A DNA stretch of 64,000 bases. Origin: Phoma sp. XZ068. Its lineage: Eukaryota > Ascomycota > Dothideomycetes > Pleosporales > Didymellaceae. The stretch lies in assembly GCA_004835665.1 (NCBI GenBank), contig RBKR01000029.1:310001-374000 (forward strand). The letters run 5' to 3'. The notes under the pieces are model-generated. The model was not told the DNA's origin. It saw nothing but the letters and a program-made list of their open reading frames with translations, and searched no databases. The position numbers and the translations under genes are program-made. Within the stretch, counting starts at the first letter, position 1. Each line of letters starts with the position of its first letter. Of this stretch, positions 23,573 to 34,344 are shown piece by piece.

Positions 23573-23957
23573 GAAGGACAGCATGGATGTTGGATTTCTG
23601 CGGTTTTCCTGATGGGCACTGGAGTTTGGTCTGGTTTAGCTTGGACGCTTTTGTAGTGGGCCTTGCTACTTTGTTGGCGCAGAATATTATACGCTTTCCA
23701 TCGATGCTGTGCTCCTCTCTTTCTCCTTTCGATCCTTAGATCCGTGTACTACGGCTCGCCTTGCTCAGGGATCTGCTGCCGTTTGTTACTGGTGATTGCT
23801 TGTATCAAACTCACCACGGACTGCAGGCATTACTCGTCTGTGAAGATGCCCGCTTTTACTCGTCTGGAAGATCTCCGACCGAGGATTTCATCAGGACTTA
23901 TCACAACGAAGATAATCTCTCAAGTTTTGACCAGTTACGCTGGCCACTGAAGGCGCA
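23573..23957. other. short spacer, possible 5' exon of the next gene
   Basis: An ATG near 23847 opens about 33 codons (MPAFTRLEDLRPRIS) and may be the first exon of the following gene, but I could not settle on a splice pattern that joins it. Confidence 0.3.
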
Positions 23958-24884
23958 TTGCCGATAGATGAAGAGGGCGCAGGTGAGAAAAGCAAGGTCG
24001 TTGCTGCCGTTACACGTCAATCAGCTGTTTCGTTCAGCAGTGAAGGTAAGTTCCTCCACGTTGAGCAAACCTTGCCCAATTACCATATAAAGACAATCAC
24101 CCGGCTCCCCAACGACGCAGCTACAAATCAGTTCGTTTCTAAGATACAATTCAGCAGCATGATGAACCAGCATCTCTCCATTGATACATTCAAGGGCGCC
24201 CGCGAGCTCAAAGATGCAACCCTGCAGAACATCTCCATCCTCCAAGCCGCACCTTCCTCATCCAACGACCGCGCCGAAACGACATCTTTCGAAGATATAC
24301 TCATCAAGACCCTCCGTGGAGAACAAAAACCTTGGGCCGACATCACCACGCACCTCAACGAACGCCGCGTGTCCAACAACGAAGCGCCGACCTGGACCGA
24401 AGCCGCCGTGTACTCGCGCTTCATCCTGATCAGCTCCGCAGCTGCAACACCCGCGAAGGAGATCGGCTTCGAGCCGACGGACTATGCATATTTGAAGAAT
24501 GCTGGAAGTGGACGCGAGGGCACGGGTAAGGCAGGCAAGAAGCGTGTCAAGGATTTCAAGATCGCGACGGAGTTGAGTGCGAATGTTCGGAAGCCTGCCG
24601 TGCTTGTTGATGCAGATGGGGAGCATGACGAGAAGGCTGTTGGGCAAGTCAAGGGAAAGGGTAAAGGCCGGGCTAAGAGTAAAGGCAGGGGAAGGGAGGA
24701 GGACAGAAGGAAGGGTGGGGAGACAACGGTTGTTAAGATGGACGAAGGCATGGTCGAGATGTTGATGCGGGCCGTGGCGAGAGTGGAGAGGAACTTCTGG
24801 GTGTTCGTGGCGGATGAGATGGAGAGGGAGGGTGGGAAGTATGTTGAGCCTAAGGAGCTGGAGAAGGTTTTTCACGAGATCTGA
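23958..24884 (+). CDS. hypothetical protein with Lys/Gly-rich linker, 5' end unresolved
   Basis: The reading frame is open from about 23958 to the stop at 24884 (308 codons), but the first in-frame ATG pair is at 24159, leaving 241 aa. A GTAAGT at 24051 could be a donor, so the 5' part may be spliced. The middle contains a compact helical segment with conserved-looking aromatic residues (RGEQKPWADITTHLNERR, PTWTEAAVYSRF, GFEPTDYAYLK). A low-complexity basic linker (GKGKGRAKSKGRGREEDRR) follows, then an acidic helical tail. No catalytic motif or membrane segment is seen. The basic linker suggests a nuclear or nucleic-acid-related role; this is only inference. Confidence 0.5.
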   Translation: MPIDEEGAGEKSKVVAAVTRQSAVSFSSEGKFLHVEQTLPNYHIKTITRLPNDAATNQFVSKIQFSSMMNQHLSIDTFKGARELKDATLQNISILQAAPSSSNDRAETTSFEDILIKTLRGEQKPWADITTHLNERRVSNNEAPTWTEAAVYSRFILISSAAATPAKEIGFEPTDYAYLKNAGSGREGTGKAGKKRVKDFKIATELSANVRKPAVLVDADGEHDEKAVGQVKGKGKGRAKSKGRGREEDRRKGGETTVVKMDEGMVEMLMRAVARVERNFWVFVADEMEREGGKYVEPKELEKVFHEI

Positions 24885-26430
24885 AGTTGCTGTTGGTGCT
24901 AGTTGGAAGGGCTTGTAGGAGCTGGGGTGTTCTGGTGGGCTTCGGTCACGATGAGGACAAGTGGTGGTGATAGTGCATTCGGAAGCATTCGGAGTAATTG
25001 TATTGGGTACCTATCTTCATTCTATCTGGCATTATCTTGAACTGGCCTACTGATTGCGGCTGGGACAACACGACGGTCAAAGCAATGAAAATTTGGTAAG
25101 CCACTGCGCTCCTGGCGATGAGAGAAAGCTCATGAGTTTTAATCAAACGTGGAGCTCACGAAGAAACGGTACCGGGGACTTCCAAGTAATTCAAGTTGGT
25201 TGTCCCCGTGCACTGTTAGCGGTCTGTTCCTTACCGTAGCCTCCGACATCGTTCAGAATTAAGTTGACGTCGATCTGAGATGCATCATGATTAGCGGCAA
25301 GTGGGACGCCTTGTTTTCAAATTGAGCAATGGCGCCGTAGTTGGGATTATGAACATGGTGGTACCCTGTCGTTTGCCACCACAATCGTAAGGATGTCTAC
25401 TCAGAGGTCAACGGTGATCAAGAAGTGCTTTTCCCTTCCCTTTTCGAAAAAGGTAATTTGAGAGGTCAAATTGTGATTGTTACCGTACACTCACTAGTTG
25501 TGCTGGTGGACCGAATCCCGCCGAGGACAAATGAAGTCATCACCGGTCTCCCTGCGGTAGCCGTGTGACTCCTCACCCATGATCGGCATCACTATCTGTG
25601 TGACCAACTCAACAACCATAGAACTGTACCAAATTCAGCATCGGCTCGGTTTCGCAGAAAATGCAACTCAGCCACTTAATCCAAACAGGTGCAACGAGCT
25701 TCCAAGTGACTTCAAGCAATTCCACCTCATTAACGTTGGTAAAGAGTCACAGGAGAGCGAAGCAAATGATCATTGGAAGGGGTACTGTTGTGGAGAGCAC
25801 GGCTAGGATGTTAAAGTACAATCGGATACCAGGAAGACATAAGGGCCATTCTGCTATACATGACCAAAGGGGTTTCTGGCTATACTGACACATGACGTTT
25901 ATTAACGCGACTACACATAGTACCCCTCTTCAAATTTTCCTTACACAATCAAATCCTAAGAGTTATATAAGTCCTAAATGGGATGTTGGTTTTGCCGTCT
26001 ACACTGGGTAGAAGCTTTCCATGTTGCTACTCCCTACCTGCAACCCCAAACCCTTTCCACACAAGCCCATTACAAAGAATAGCAGAAACACACCAATCCT
26101 CTAGGTAATCTCCATTCATTTCCCACATCGCAACACCATTTCCCACCCCATTATAAACCTCATGCACAGTCATCATTAGCACCAATACTCCAAGCCTTGC
26201 CCTCATTGGTTACTCCCGCAACAATCCACACAACTGCACATGATCTGCGTATCCACCTAGCCTCATGGCGTCGATACACCATGGCTACCTCCACATTCGT
26301 GTGTACAAAGCAAATGTAGTCAGCTCTGTCATCCCCTTCTCCACGCAACATGACACATTTCACATCGAAGTAGAAGGAGCAACAACACCACGCATAAAGG
26401 CGCAAACAGAATGGCATTCACTCGAGAATC
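24885..26430. other. 1.5-kb intergenic region, no supported gene
   Basis: Only short ORFs without domains occur. The right end carries the core promoter of the peptide precursor gene. Confidence 0.5.
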
Positions 26431-26438
26431 TATATAAG
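26431..26438 (+). promoter_or_regulatory. TATA box of the peptide precursor gene
   Basis: TATATAAG lies 79 bp before the ATG at 26510, at a normal distance for a TATA-driven fungal gene. Confidence 0.55.
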
Positions 26439-26509
26439 CATCGCTTTCATTGTCTTCTCGTTTCATAACTTAACTTCCACCAACTCTAGATTACTCCTCA
26501 GCATCAACC

Positions 26510-26767
26510 ATGAAGACTACCATCGTCGCGCTTGCGCTGGCTCTCAGCCTCACGGCTGGAGCAATGCCTACACCGGTTGCGCGACTCGTGAGTTCCCTTG
26601 CCCGCTTAAAAAGTACGGGTTGCTGATATTATGGGTAGCCACCGATCATTGAGGTTCGAGAGCCGGCGGATATGCCGTGGCCGCCGGTGTGGAAGCGTGG
26701 GGCACAGGCACCGGGGTGGAAGAGGGATGCCGACGCTGACGCCGATATCCTAGGATGGAAGAATTGA
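26510..26767 (+). CDS. small secreted peptide precursor with Kex2-type (KR) sites, 68 aa
   Basis: Two exons, 26510-26587 and 26639-26767, are joined by a 51-bp GTGAGT...TAG intron with a CTGAT branch-like motif. The product is 68 aa. Residues 1-18 form a signal peptide (MKTTIVALALALSLTAGA). The second exon holds two Lys-Arg sites, so a Golgi Kex2 protease would cut it into short pieces. Three pieces end in a Trp-Lys motif: PPVWKR, PGWKR and LGWKN. Runs of X-Ala dipeptides after the KR sites (GAQA and DADADA) resemble the Ste13-trimmed spacers of alpha-factor-type precursors. There are no Cys residues, unlike the usual alpha-pheromones of filamentous ascomycetes. It may be a Kex2-processed repeat peptide, a ribosomal peptide precursor or a small effector. 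No UstYa-type or other tailoring gene is seen next to it. Confidence 0.7.
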
Positions 26768-27006
26768 GATTGTAAAGCTGCAAAGCCATGGCGGGCGCAA
26801 CGGTGTTGGAAAGACTGGGAGTGACATCACTTGTGCGGACGCGATACCTACTTGCGAGGGAGGATAGTCATTAGCCAGAGTCACAGTAAACAAACGTTGT
26901 TGATACGAATGACTGAAAGACTTGTGAGATTTCCTCGACTTTTACACTAAATTGAACGCCTTACAATGCAATGCAAACACCCTTATGCCACAGACACTGA
27001 CTACAT

Positions 27007-30000
27007 CTACTTACGGCGCTTACCGCCGCCCCCACGACCAGCCTCACCATCACCCTGGTGGTGCCTCTTCTTTCCCTCTCTCTGCCAGTACTCCTGCTTC
27101 TCGCGCTTCTCTCTTGCCTCCTTCATCTCCTTGTTCTCCTCGATCTTCTTCTTGTACGGCTGCTTCCTCTCCTCTTGCTTCGCGCGCCTCTTCTCCACCT
27201 TCTCGTTCCTGATGGCCATGACTTGGTTCATCAGTCTTCTGGCCTTCTTCTCGTCTCCGCCGACGACAACGGCGCGCTTCTGGAGGTAGGTCTCCTTCTT
27301 CTGGGGCTTCATCTGCGCAATCTGGGACTTGAAGGGCAGTTCGGCGGCGAGCTTGCGCGGGACGCGGAGGGGGTTGAATTTTCGCTCCTCGCGCTCGATG
27401 GGGCGGTAGGCGGAGTTCTTGATTGATGGGGTAGGGAGGCTGAGCTCGTGACGAACGGCACCTGTGAGGCGCATACCTGTCCAGCTGGTGCTTTCGCCTG
27501 CCTCCTTGTCTTCGGCTGTGGGTGGGACGAGGAGGTTGGTGACGGCGGCATAGAAGCGGCGGGGCTTGATGGGGTACCATGCTCGCAGGAATACGATGTC
27601 GGACATGAGGATCTTGTCTTCGAAGGTTGCACGGAAGTTGCCTTCGGGTTTGGAAAGGGCACGTTTGATCTGTCCACGTACGCCGGAAACGGTGCGGATA
27701 GAGGCGCCTTCGAACTTGGCGATTTCGAGGGACGATTTGAACATGTCCTTGATGAAGGCGGTGTTCTTGAAGATCTTGTATGGATGGCCTGTCAATTTGA
27801 GCTTCTTGACAATTTCAGTCGACTCATCGACATTCAACACAACACCCGTGGCCGAGATCCTGAATCCAGGGGTTTTGTTTGAAAGTGACTGGACACAACA
27901 GAAACCTGTGTTGGGCGCCACGAGGGGACCATAGAAGGTACCGAAACAATGCATGTGCTCGGGCGTGTATTTGAGCATACGGTTCCGCGTCCGCGAGTCG
28001 GAGATGGAGTAAATGGGAGTGGTCTGGAACCGCCTCCATCCGAGTGAGAAAATGAGCGGGTCGTTGGTCTTTAGGATCTTCTTGTGCCAGCGGTGACGCT
28101 TGATACGGATCTGCACGAAACCATATCGCTCCTCAGTGGGTGTCAGACCGCCAATAAGCACCGGGAAGCGAGGGTTGAAGTTCATCGAAAACTCGCAAGG
28201 CACATTCTCTAGTACAATACGAGCGTATGTACCGGCCTTGTGCCCTTCAACGCGTTGTCGGGAGGCTTCGTCCAGCTGATCGAATTCGGCGCGGTTGATA
28301 TCGAGCTGCTTCTTCAGGAGAGCCTTCTGTGCATCGTACCAGTCGTCTTCACCGAACTCCTCCTCTTGTCCACCCTCCTTTCGGGCGTCAGCTTTGTCGT
28401 TCATGAAGCCTTCTCGATCCTCCTCTTCGAACCGTAACTTCAGCTCCTCTTTCCTCTTCGCGTTCTTCTCTCGCTCTGCCTCGATATCATCGACCTCGGA
28501 CTCAGCTTCGGTGTCGGCGGGCTCATCGCCACCAAACTTCTCGCCGGTTTCGAGATCCTCGAACTCACCATCACCTTCGTCATCGTCACCCTCACCATCG
28601 AAGCCTTCAAACTCGTCGTCTTCGCCATCACCGCCCTTTCCAGACATGTGACCAGACGCAAAACGGCTCTTCAATGCCTCAATGTTCTCCTCATCTTCCC
28701 ACTTCTTAGCCAATTCTTCGTAGTTGAAGCGTGCAATGTAACGATCTTCGTTGTTCGCATCCTGTGCCTTCGACTTCTTGAAGAATCCATCCTCGTCATC
28801 CTCATCCGCCTCAATATCCTCCTCTTCGTCGTCTCCTTTCCACTTCTTGATCACATCTTCTGGCGCGATGTCGAGGTTGTACATCAGCTTTCCCAGCTCG
28901 GCAATCCGGTATGGTCGCTTCCGTCCGTGCAACTTGGCTGCGGTCTCGCGAAGGTTGTCTTTCCAGTTCACAGCGCCATCCTCGTCGTCGTCCTCTTCCT
29001 CAGAGTCGGACTCGCCGTTCTCAAGATCGCTAAGATCCGGCTCGTCGCCTGATATCGAACCAAGGTCAGAGTCACTGTCAGCGAATGCCACCTCTTCAAC
29101 TGCATCATCCTTCTCTTCCTTTTTCGTCAGCTTTGGCTTCCTTGACGACGAGGCTCTTGTGTCCAAGAACCCAGTGTCATCCTCGTCGTCCTCATCGCCG
29201 CTGTGGTCCTGCTGAAGCTCATCGTCGTCGCTGTCAATGTCGTCGAGATCCGCATCATCGACTTCGTCGGCATCTGCAGCACGCGCTCTTCGATGTGACC
29301 TTCGCCCAGTATTTCCAGCGTCTTCGTCATCGTCAATGTTCTGGTTGTTGACAAGCTCGCCGCCGCTGAACAGCCTGAAGCCCCGGTCGTCTTCACCGAG
29401 CAGCTTCCTGCCACCTTGCAGACCAATCATCATTTGCTCTCCGAGTCCGCGCTCCTCGTTAGGCTCCTCGTCTGGGTTAAAAGTGTTCGTCTTCACATCG
29501 ATGTACACAGCATCTTTGTCGACCAAAACACCTCCGACGTCTGACATGGGTGCGTACAAAATCTTCTGCTTCTCGCCAAGGCGCGTGCGCTTCTTCTTGC
29601 CTGTGATCTTCTCTGCCTGTTTCTCAAAGTACGGTGTCGGACACGGATCAGGTAGCGCTTCAGTCGATGTCACTGTCAAATCGCCAACACCGGGAACGTG
29701 TACTCTCGATCCGCCGGCAGGGAAGTTTGTACCTCGTAGATAACCATACAGCGCGACTGTACGATCACACTTGGGGTTCTGCTCGATATCGGTCGGTGGC
29801 GTAATATCCAGGAACCTATCCGCCAAACAATAGGGATGCGAGTTCCTCCAAACCAGCGGTCTTGGGTTCTTCATCACGCTCAAGAATCTGCTCAAGTTCA
29901 TGACCTCACGGTCAGGGTAGCGCCCGTTGACGACACCGGAGAGGTAGAACAGCTTCGCGCCCTGGTACAACTCGCTCCAGAAGCGGTGCTTGAGGCGCTT

Positions 30001-30597
30001 CTTCTGCAGCTTCAGCGTCTCCTGCTTCCTGAACAGATCCAGATGTGTGAGGATACCGAAGACGTTTCCAGGCATACCGGACGAGGAGAGCACGTTCAGA
30101 AACTCCATGGTCTCCATTTCGAAGCCGTAGTTTCCGTCGATCATGAGCAGGCAGATGTCGACGACCTTGGCGATATCGATCATGCTGGCGAGCGAGTCGG
30201 ACGGACATTCTATGAATGTCAGGCGGCGGCGCTTGGATGTGACGACTGTGAGAGGCCCGGACGGCGAGGAGAGCGTCTGCTTGGTGTATCGTCTGATCAG
30301 ACTCTTGATGAGTGTTGTTTTGCCAACACCCGAGGGACCGACGACGGCGACAATGATGGGAGGAGCTTCTTCGGGGAGGCGGTCGACGAGCGGGACGTGG
30401 AGGCGCTTTTCTTTGACCTGCGCTTGTTAGTTTTATACTATGAGGTTAAAAGGAGCTGTGCATACATCTTGCGAGCGCGCGCCCTGCTTCGCCAGCCTTC
30501 CTGGCGCTGCATACGCAAAAGCCTTGGGATTCGGTCCACCTGAATGCGCCTTCTTCTCTTTCCCCTTCCTATGCGGTCTATTGGACTGGTCCGCCAT
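27007..30597 (-). CDS. BMS1: ribosome biogenesis GTPase BMS1
   Basis: Nucleolar GTPase needed for small-subunit processome function and 40S assembly. Exons are 30597-30466 and 30417-27007 with a 48-bp intron in phase 0, giving 1180 aa, nearly the yeast length. The start (MADQSNRPHRKG) has the usual basic N-terminus. Walker A GPSGVGKT is at 71-78, followed by TFIECPSD and the GTPase core with THLD. A long acidic middle (DDEEEDIEADEDDEDG and similar) leads into the conserved C-terminal domain (MHCFGTFYGPLVAPNTGFCC, LKLTGHPYKIFKNTAFIKD). A basic tail (KRRAKQEERKQPYKKK) ends in a Gly/Arg-rich stretch. Large ORFs antisense to the acidic region are composition artefacts. Confidence 0.96.
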
Positions 30598-31059
30598 GGT
30601 TGCGTCTGCTGGATGCGTCCTGCTTCAAAGACACTTCCTAGAAAAGCAGTGCACAACAATCCCGAACGAGAAGGAGAATGCGCGTGAGTTTCGACGTTGC
30701 GGCAAAGCTTCGAACTTCCCGTCCGCCAAAATTTCGAAACTAGCCGGCGCGCTAGCGCAATTGACAGGGATGTGCCTTCGTTCCTTATCGATAGGCGCAA
30801 GCCGCGACCCTGCCGCGACCCCACCGAGGGGCTGCTCAGGTGCTCACATCAAACGATGACGTGCGTGTCGGCCGTCAGCGCGCATAACCAAGGCTCTTGA
30901 GACATTGCAGGGTGGGCTCACCGGATAGGGCGACGGGACATGTTAGTCTATAAAGCACGCCTTGACTCTTATCTGACGCGTGCTGCCTGTAAACAACTCC
31001 CTCTTCACTATACCCTTCTTCATCACACAACTCCAAGACACTACACAAACGCAATCAAA
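30598..31059. promoter_or_regulatory. divergent promoter region between BMS1 and the I9 inhibitor gene
   Basis: These 462 bp separate two divergent starts. TATAAAG at 30949-30955 lies about 105 bp before the inhibitor ATG. An AGGGG motif near 30829 resembles a stress response element; its use is unproven. Confidence 0.45.
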
Positions 31060-31402
31060 ATGCCTACTGCTTACAACGTATGTGTCTGGTCATGATGTAC
31101 ACGAAAGAGACGGGCAGCTCATGATGAATAGGTCACTCTCAAGCCCGAGGCCTCCCCCGAGGACCTTGACCACGCAAAGAAGGAGGTCGAGTCCAAGGGC
31201 GGCAAGATCACGCACGAGTTCAAGCTGATCAAGGGGTTCACGTACGTTTCCCGCCTTCAGCCTGCTTCTGCCCCTGCCGTCTGTTTACGAGCCATGAGCT
31301 AATGCGTTGACTAGCGCCGAGCTTCCCGACGACCTCGTCTCCACCTTCGAGTCCAACGACAAGATCACCGTCGAGAAGGACTCCGAGGTCACCACACAGT
31401 AG
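31060..31402 (+). CDS. protease B inhibitor-like protein (inhibitor I9), 71 aa
   Basis: Three exons, 31060-31077, 31132-31241 and 31315-31402, keep one frame and give 71 aa. The protein matches the stand-alone subtilisin-propeptide fold (inhibitor I9) seen in yeast Pbi2: it opens VTLKPEASPEDLDHAKKEV, then GGKITHEFKLIKGFTAELPDD and DKITVEKDSEV, with the expected beta-alpha-beta pattern. Such proteins inhibit the vacuolar serine protease B and, in yeast, take part in vacuole fusion. No signal peptide is present, consistent with a cytosolic or vacuole-surface role. The gene is too small and too spliced to show as one ORF; splice sites are canonical. Confidence 0.85.
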
Positions 31403-31564
31403 ACACTATAACGACGACCATGAAGGAGATGAGTTATAGACATGATAATGAGGCATGATGCATCAATGCATAGCGCTTGCATAGGCAGCTTGGGTATATA
31501 ACTACGAATATCATCTCTGATGACATTTTCACGTGTTTATCTGCTGTCGTGGCGCCCATGTTGT

Positions 31565-33044
31565 TCAATCTCGCTCCGGATCCACCTTTCCCACGCCCCT
31601 CAGCTTAAGATACACATCTGTTCCCCAGCCCCACAAGCTCTTGACCTCAATGCCTCCTCCAAAGTACTCTGCGTATGCTCGGCCCAGCGGGAGTCCATAA
31701 CCCAATCCTGCCAGGCTGTGTGCTCCGTCACCTCCAGGGCCTGTCATTGCGTTCAATGCGTCCATACCGCTGCCTGAGCCACCTCCGGAGAGTGTAGATG
31801 ATGCCTGATCTTCGTTGAAGGTCGTGAAGCTATAGTCCCAGATGTGCGCCAGATTTTCCGGTGAGATGCCGCCGCCACGGTCACGAATCCGAATCGTAAC
31901 CCCCGGGGTGCTGTGCTTGAGTGGTAGGATCTGGGTATCTGACTTGGGTGAGGAAGAGGTCAGGGCGCCGGTGAATTGCTGCGATGCAATATCTGTGTTG
32001 CCTTGATTCGTGTTTCGCAGCGGAGAGTTTCTGGTGTTGTAGTCTTCGTCGTTGCTGGTGTCTCCGTGCAGGTCTTTCGGGGCGATTGTGACTTCGATAG
32101 GTTCACGTTCTTTGCCGTTCTCTACTGTTGCACGGAAGGCGTTCTTGAGGAGCTCCGTCATGATGTATTCGAGATGTGCCGGGACGTGGGTGAAAGTGTA
32201 GTCTGGCTCTCCATTTATGACTACGCTGGGCCGGACGCCGTACTTCAGCTCGCAGATCTCGCCCACGACATTGGCGCAATGATCTACAATGCGTGCGGGC
32301 TTCAGCTTGGTATCGATTACCCCGATAAAGCCAGGTGTTTCGTCAGACTCGTGCATAATCTCAGCGTGTGGTTGGCTCGAGAAGTGCAGTGACAGATGCT
32401 GCTCGGCGATCAGGCGCGTACCTATCCGTGCTCGCAGGTGTTCGTCCAGAAACCGCGTGACATCTCTGGGGCTGATGTACTTTCTGGCCTCGAGAAACCC
32501 TCTCGCTAGTATGCTAATAGTATTCGAGTGTGTTTGTACAAGATCAGCCATGACCTCGGTGAACTTGATCTCGTCTTCCAGCGACGTGATCTCGTGCTCT
32601 GCCCATGGCAGCAGCGTGGAGAGGCTATGTATGTAGTTGGCGTGGATTTTCGACACGTGAGGGTTCGAGACGACGATGAAAGGGAGATTGCGGAGCGATT
32701 GTATACGGTGCGCAAGTCGTGCAGGTAGGATTGAGAGCGTAAAGTTCGCCGAGGTGAGCAGCTGTTGGGTCGTGAGAGGCGGCCTTCCGTGTCTGCGCAC
32801 ACGACAAGGGTCAGCATTACTATATCAGGGGAGCAGATTCCTGGTCCACTTACTTTACAAGATCGGCAAGGGTCAATGGGTACAGCGGTAGACTCGCAAG
32901 GCGCGAGATATCATGGTCGGTGACTGTTCGGGTGTGCAGTCGTTGGATTCTTTCTCTAGGGAAGAGCGACCTGCGCGCTATAGGTGGACAACATGCTCTA
33001 ATAATATGTGACTGAATAATCAAGGGGCGTTGCACTTGTGCCAT
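31565..33044 (-). CDS. mitochondrial pyruvate/branched-chain dehydrogenase kinase (PDK/BCKDK family)
   Basis: Predicted mitochondrial protein kinase that phosphorylates and inactivates the pyruvate (or branched-chain) dehydrogenase E1 subunit. Exons are 33044-32854 and 32792-31565 with a 61-bp intron, giving 472 aa. The N-terminus is rich in Arg and hydroxylated residues, fitting a presequence (RACCPPIARRSLFPRERIQR). The family pattern is clear: a helical regulatory domain with LPFIVVSNPHVSKIH, then a GHKL ATPase domain with N-box ELLKNAFRATVE, DRGGGIS (from residue 368) and GLGYGLPLGRAYAEYFGG. An insertion rich in Ser, Asn and Asp separates N-box and G-box, as in fungal Pkp1/Pkp2. Whether it is the PDH or the BCKDH kinase cannot be settled here. 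Confidence 0.9.
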
Positions 33045-33539
33045 TGCGACTTCATGGGCCCGAAGAAGTCGTTAGGAAATCGAGAAGGATGACTGCGCGG
33101 GCAGCTCAAGCTTCGACAAGCTCCGATCGCCGGCGGTGAGGATCACGCGACGTCATCGGCGGCTCGGCCAGCAGGAAGCGCATTTTCCATCCAATTATTT
33201 ATTCAACATCAACAACAATTACACGCAGTAGGCCATTGTGTTGTTTGATACAAGGACTTAGTTTTAGTCAATAATGCTCGCTGTGATACTAGAAGGCACG
33301 TGCTACTAGTTCACGGCTCATCCACGCTCTGAACCAGAGTTTGGGTCGTGAGGAAGGCGCTACCTAGGTAACGTATGTGAATAGTTCACACATTTGACCA
33401 TGGTATTCACAGAACCCCTGAACAATTCAAATGTCGTGTCTCTTCGCTTTCCATCTCATAAGAGGCTTCAAGACGTCCGTTGATTTACTGTAGCCTAATC
33501 AGCAACTATCCACGTCCTCACGTCCTCGCCTATCTCAGT
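33045..33539. other. intergenic, one copy of a recurring palindrome
   Basis: About 500 bp between divergent genes. TACCTAGGTA occurs at 33361-33370. No other signal is clear. Confidence 0.45.
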
Positions 33540-34344
33540 ATGGAGTCAGCTACCATTGACCAACAGCCCTTCCGATTTCTGGATCTTCCTGCAGAGATAC
33601 GCTGCTGGGTGTACGAGTATATCGAATTCACTACTACTTGGCATGTCCTAGACAGACCACAGGCTCACGTCGACAAGTGGGCCTGGCCGGTTCCTCCCAA
33701 AGCGCAAACCTATGAATCTCGTGTAAACTTCATCAGACCACACGCTCCATTTGAGATCCTACAGACATGCCGCCTCGTGAACGAAGAAGCCCGCCCGATC
33801 CTCAAACGTAAGATGGAACATTGCAAATCTCTGCCTTTACGATATCTTGTCGACTCTAGTACAGCATGGGCACTTGTCGGAAGTGCAAGTCCCTTGCAAA
33901 GCTGCATCGGGTTAGCAGCAGGGATCTTCATAAGGTCAAAATCGAGCGGTGAACGACTTTGTTCACTTGTGCATGCTTGCCCTCTCTCGAACACGCCGAA
34001 CACAGGACGGCTCGCAAGGCGTACGATCCATCGAGATGACAATAACCCATAAGACCGGGCTAGTGTATGGTCAGGAAGTCTGGCTGACAATGGTTCAGCT
34101 CGATCAACTCAAGTACTTTGGACCTACTCGACTTGTGGTCGTATACAAGACTCCGCTTCCAAGAACACAGGGCCTCGGCTTTACGCCGAATGATGATTTG
34201 AGCAATATAGAGATGGATATTCTTCGATTAATTCCGAGAGAACCAGAAAACGGCCAGCTGGAAAGTCCAGTGCGCAGGGTTTTCATCAGGCCGCTCGAGG
34301 AAGAAGCTTTCGAGAAGCATGTGGCGAGCTTAGAATCGTACTAG
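33540..34344 (+). CDS. 2EXR/F-box-like domain protein with an internal frame change
   Basis: The ATG at 33540 opens a protein with an N-terminal 2EXR-type motif (FRFLDLPAEIRCWVYEYIE) and a second motif common in this fungal family (FEILQTCRLVNEEARPIL). These proteins are numerous in Pezizomycotina and mostly uncharacterised. The first frame runs to a stop at 34052. A different frame, open from about 33934 to 34344, carries the expected second half (RSIEMTITHKTG, PTRLVVVYKTPLP). I could not find a canonical intron that joins the two frames in phase; the best GT...AG pair (33949-34006) keeps the first frame. Either an indel has broken the gene or splicing is unusual. Total length would be about 260 aa. 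Confidence 0.5.

Noticed and set aside
27050..29750. Long ORFs antisense to BMS1
   Set aside because: They mirror the acidic and low-complexity coding sequence of BMS1 and show only Ser/Pro-rich shadow composition.
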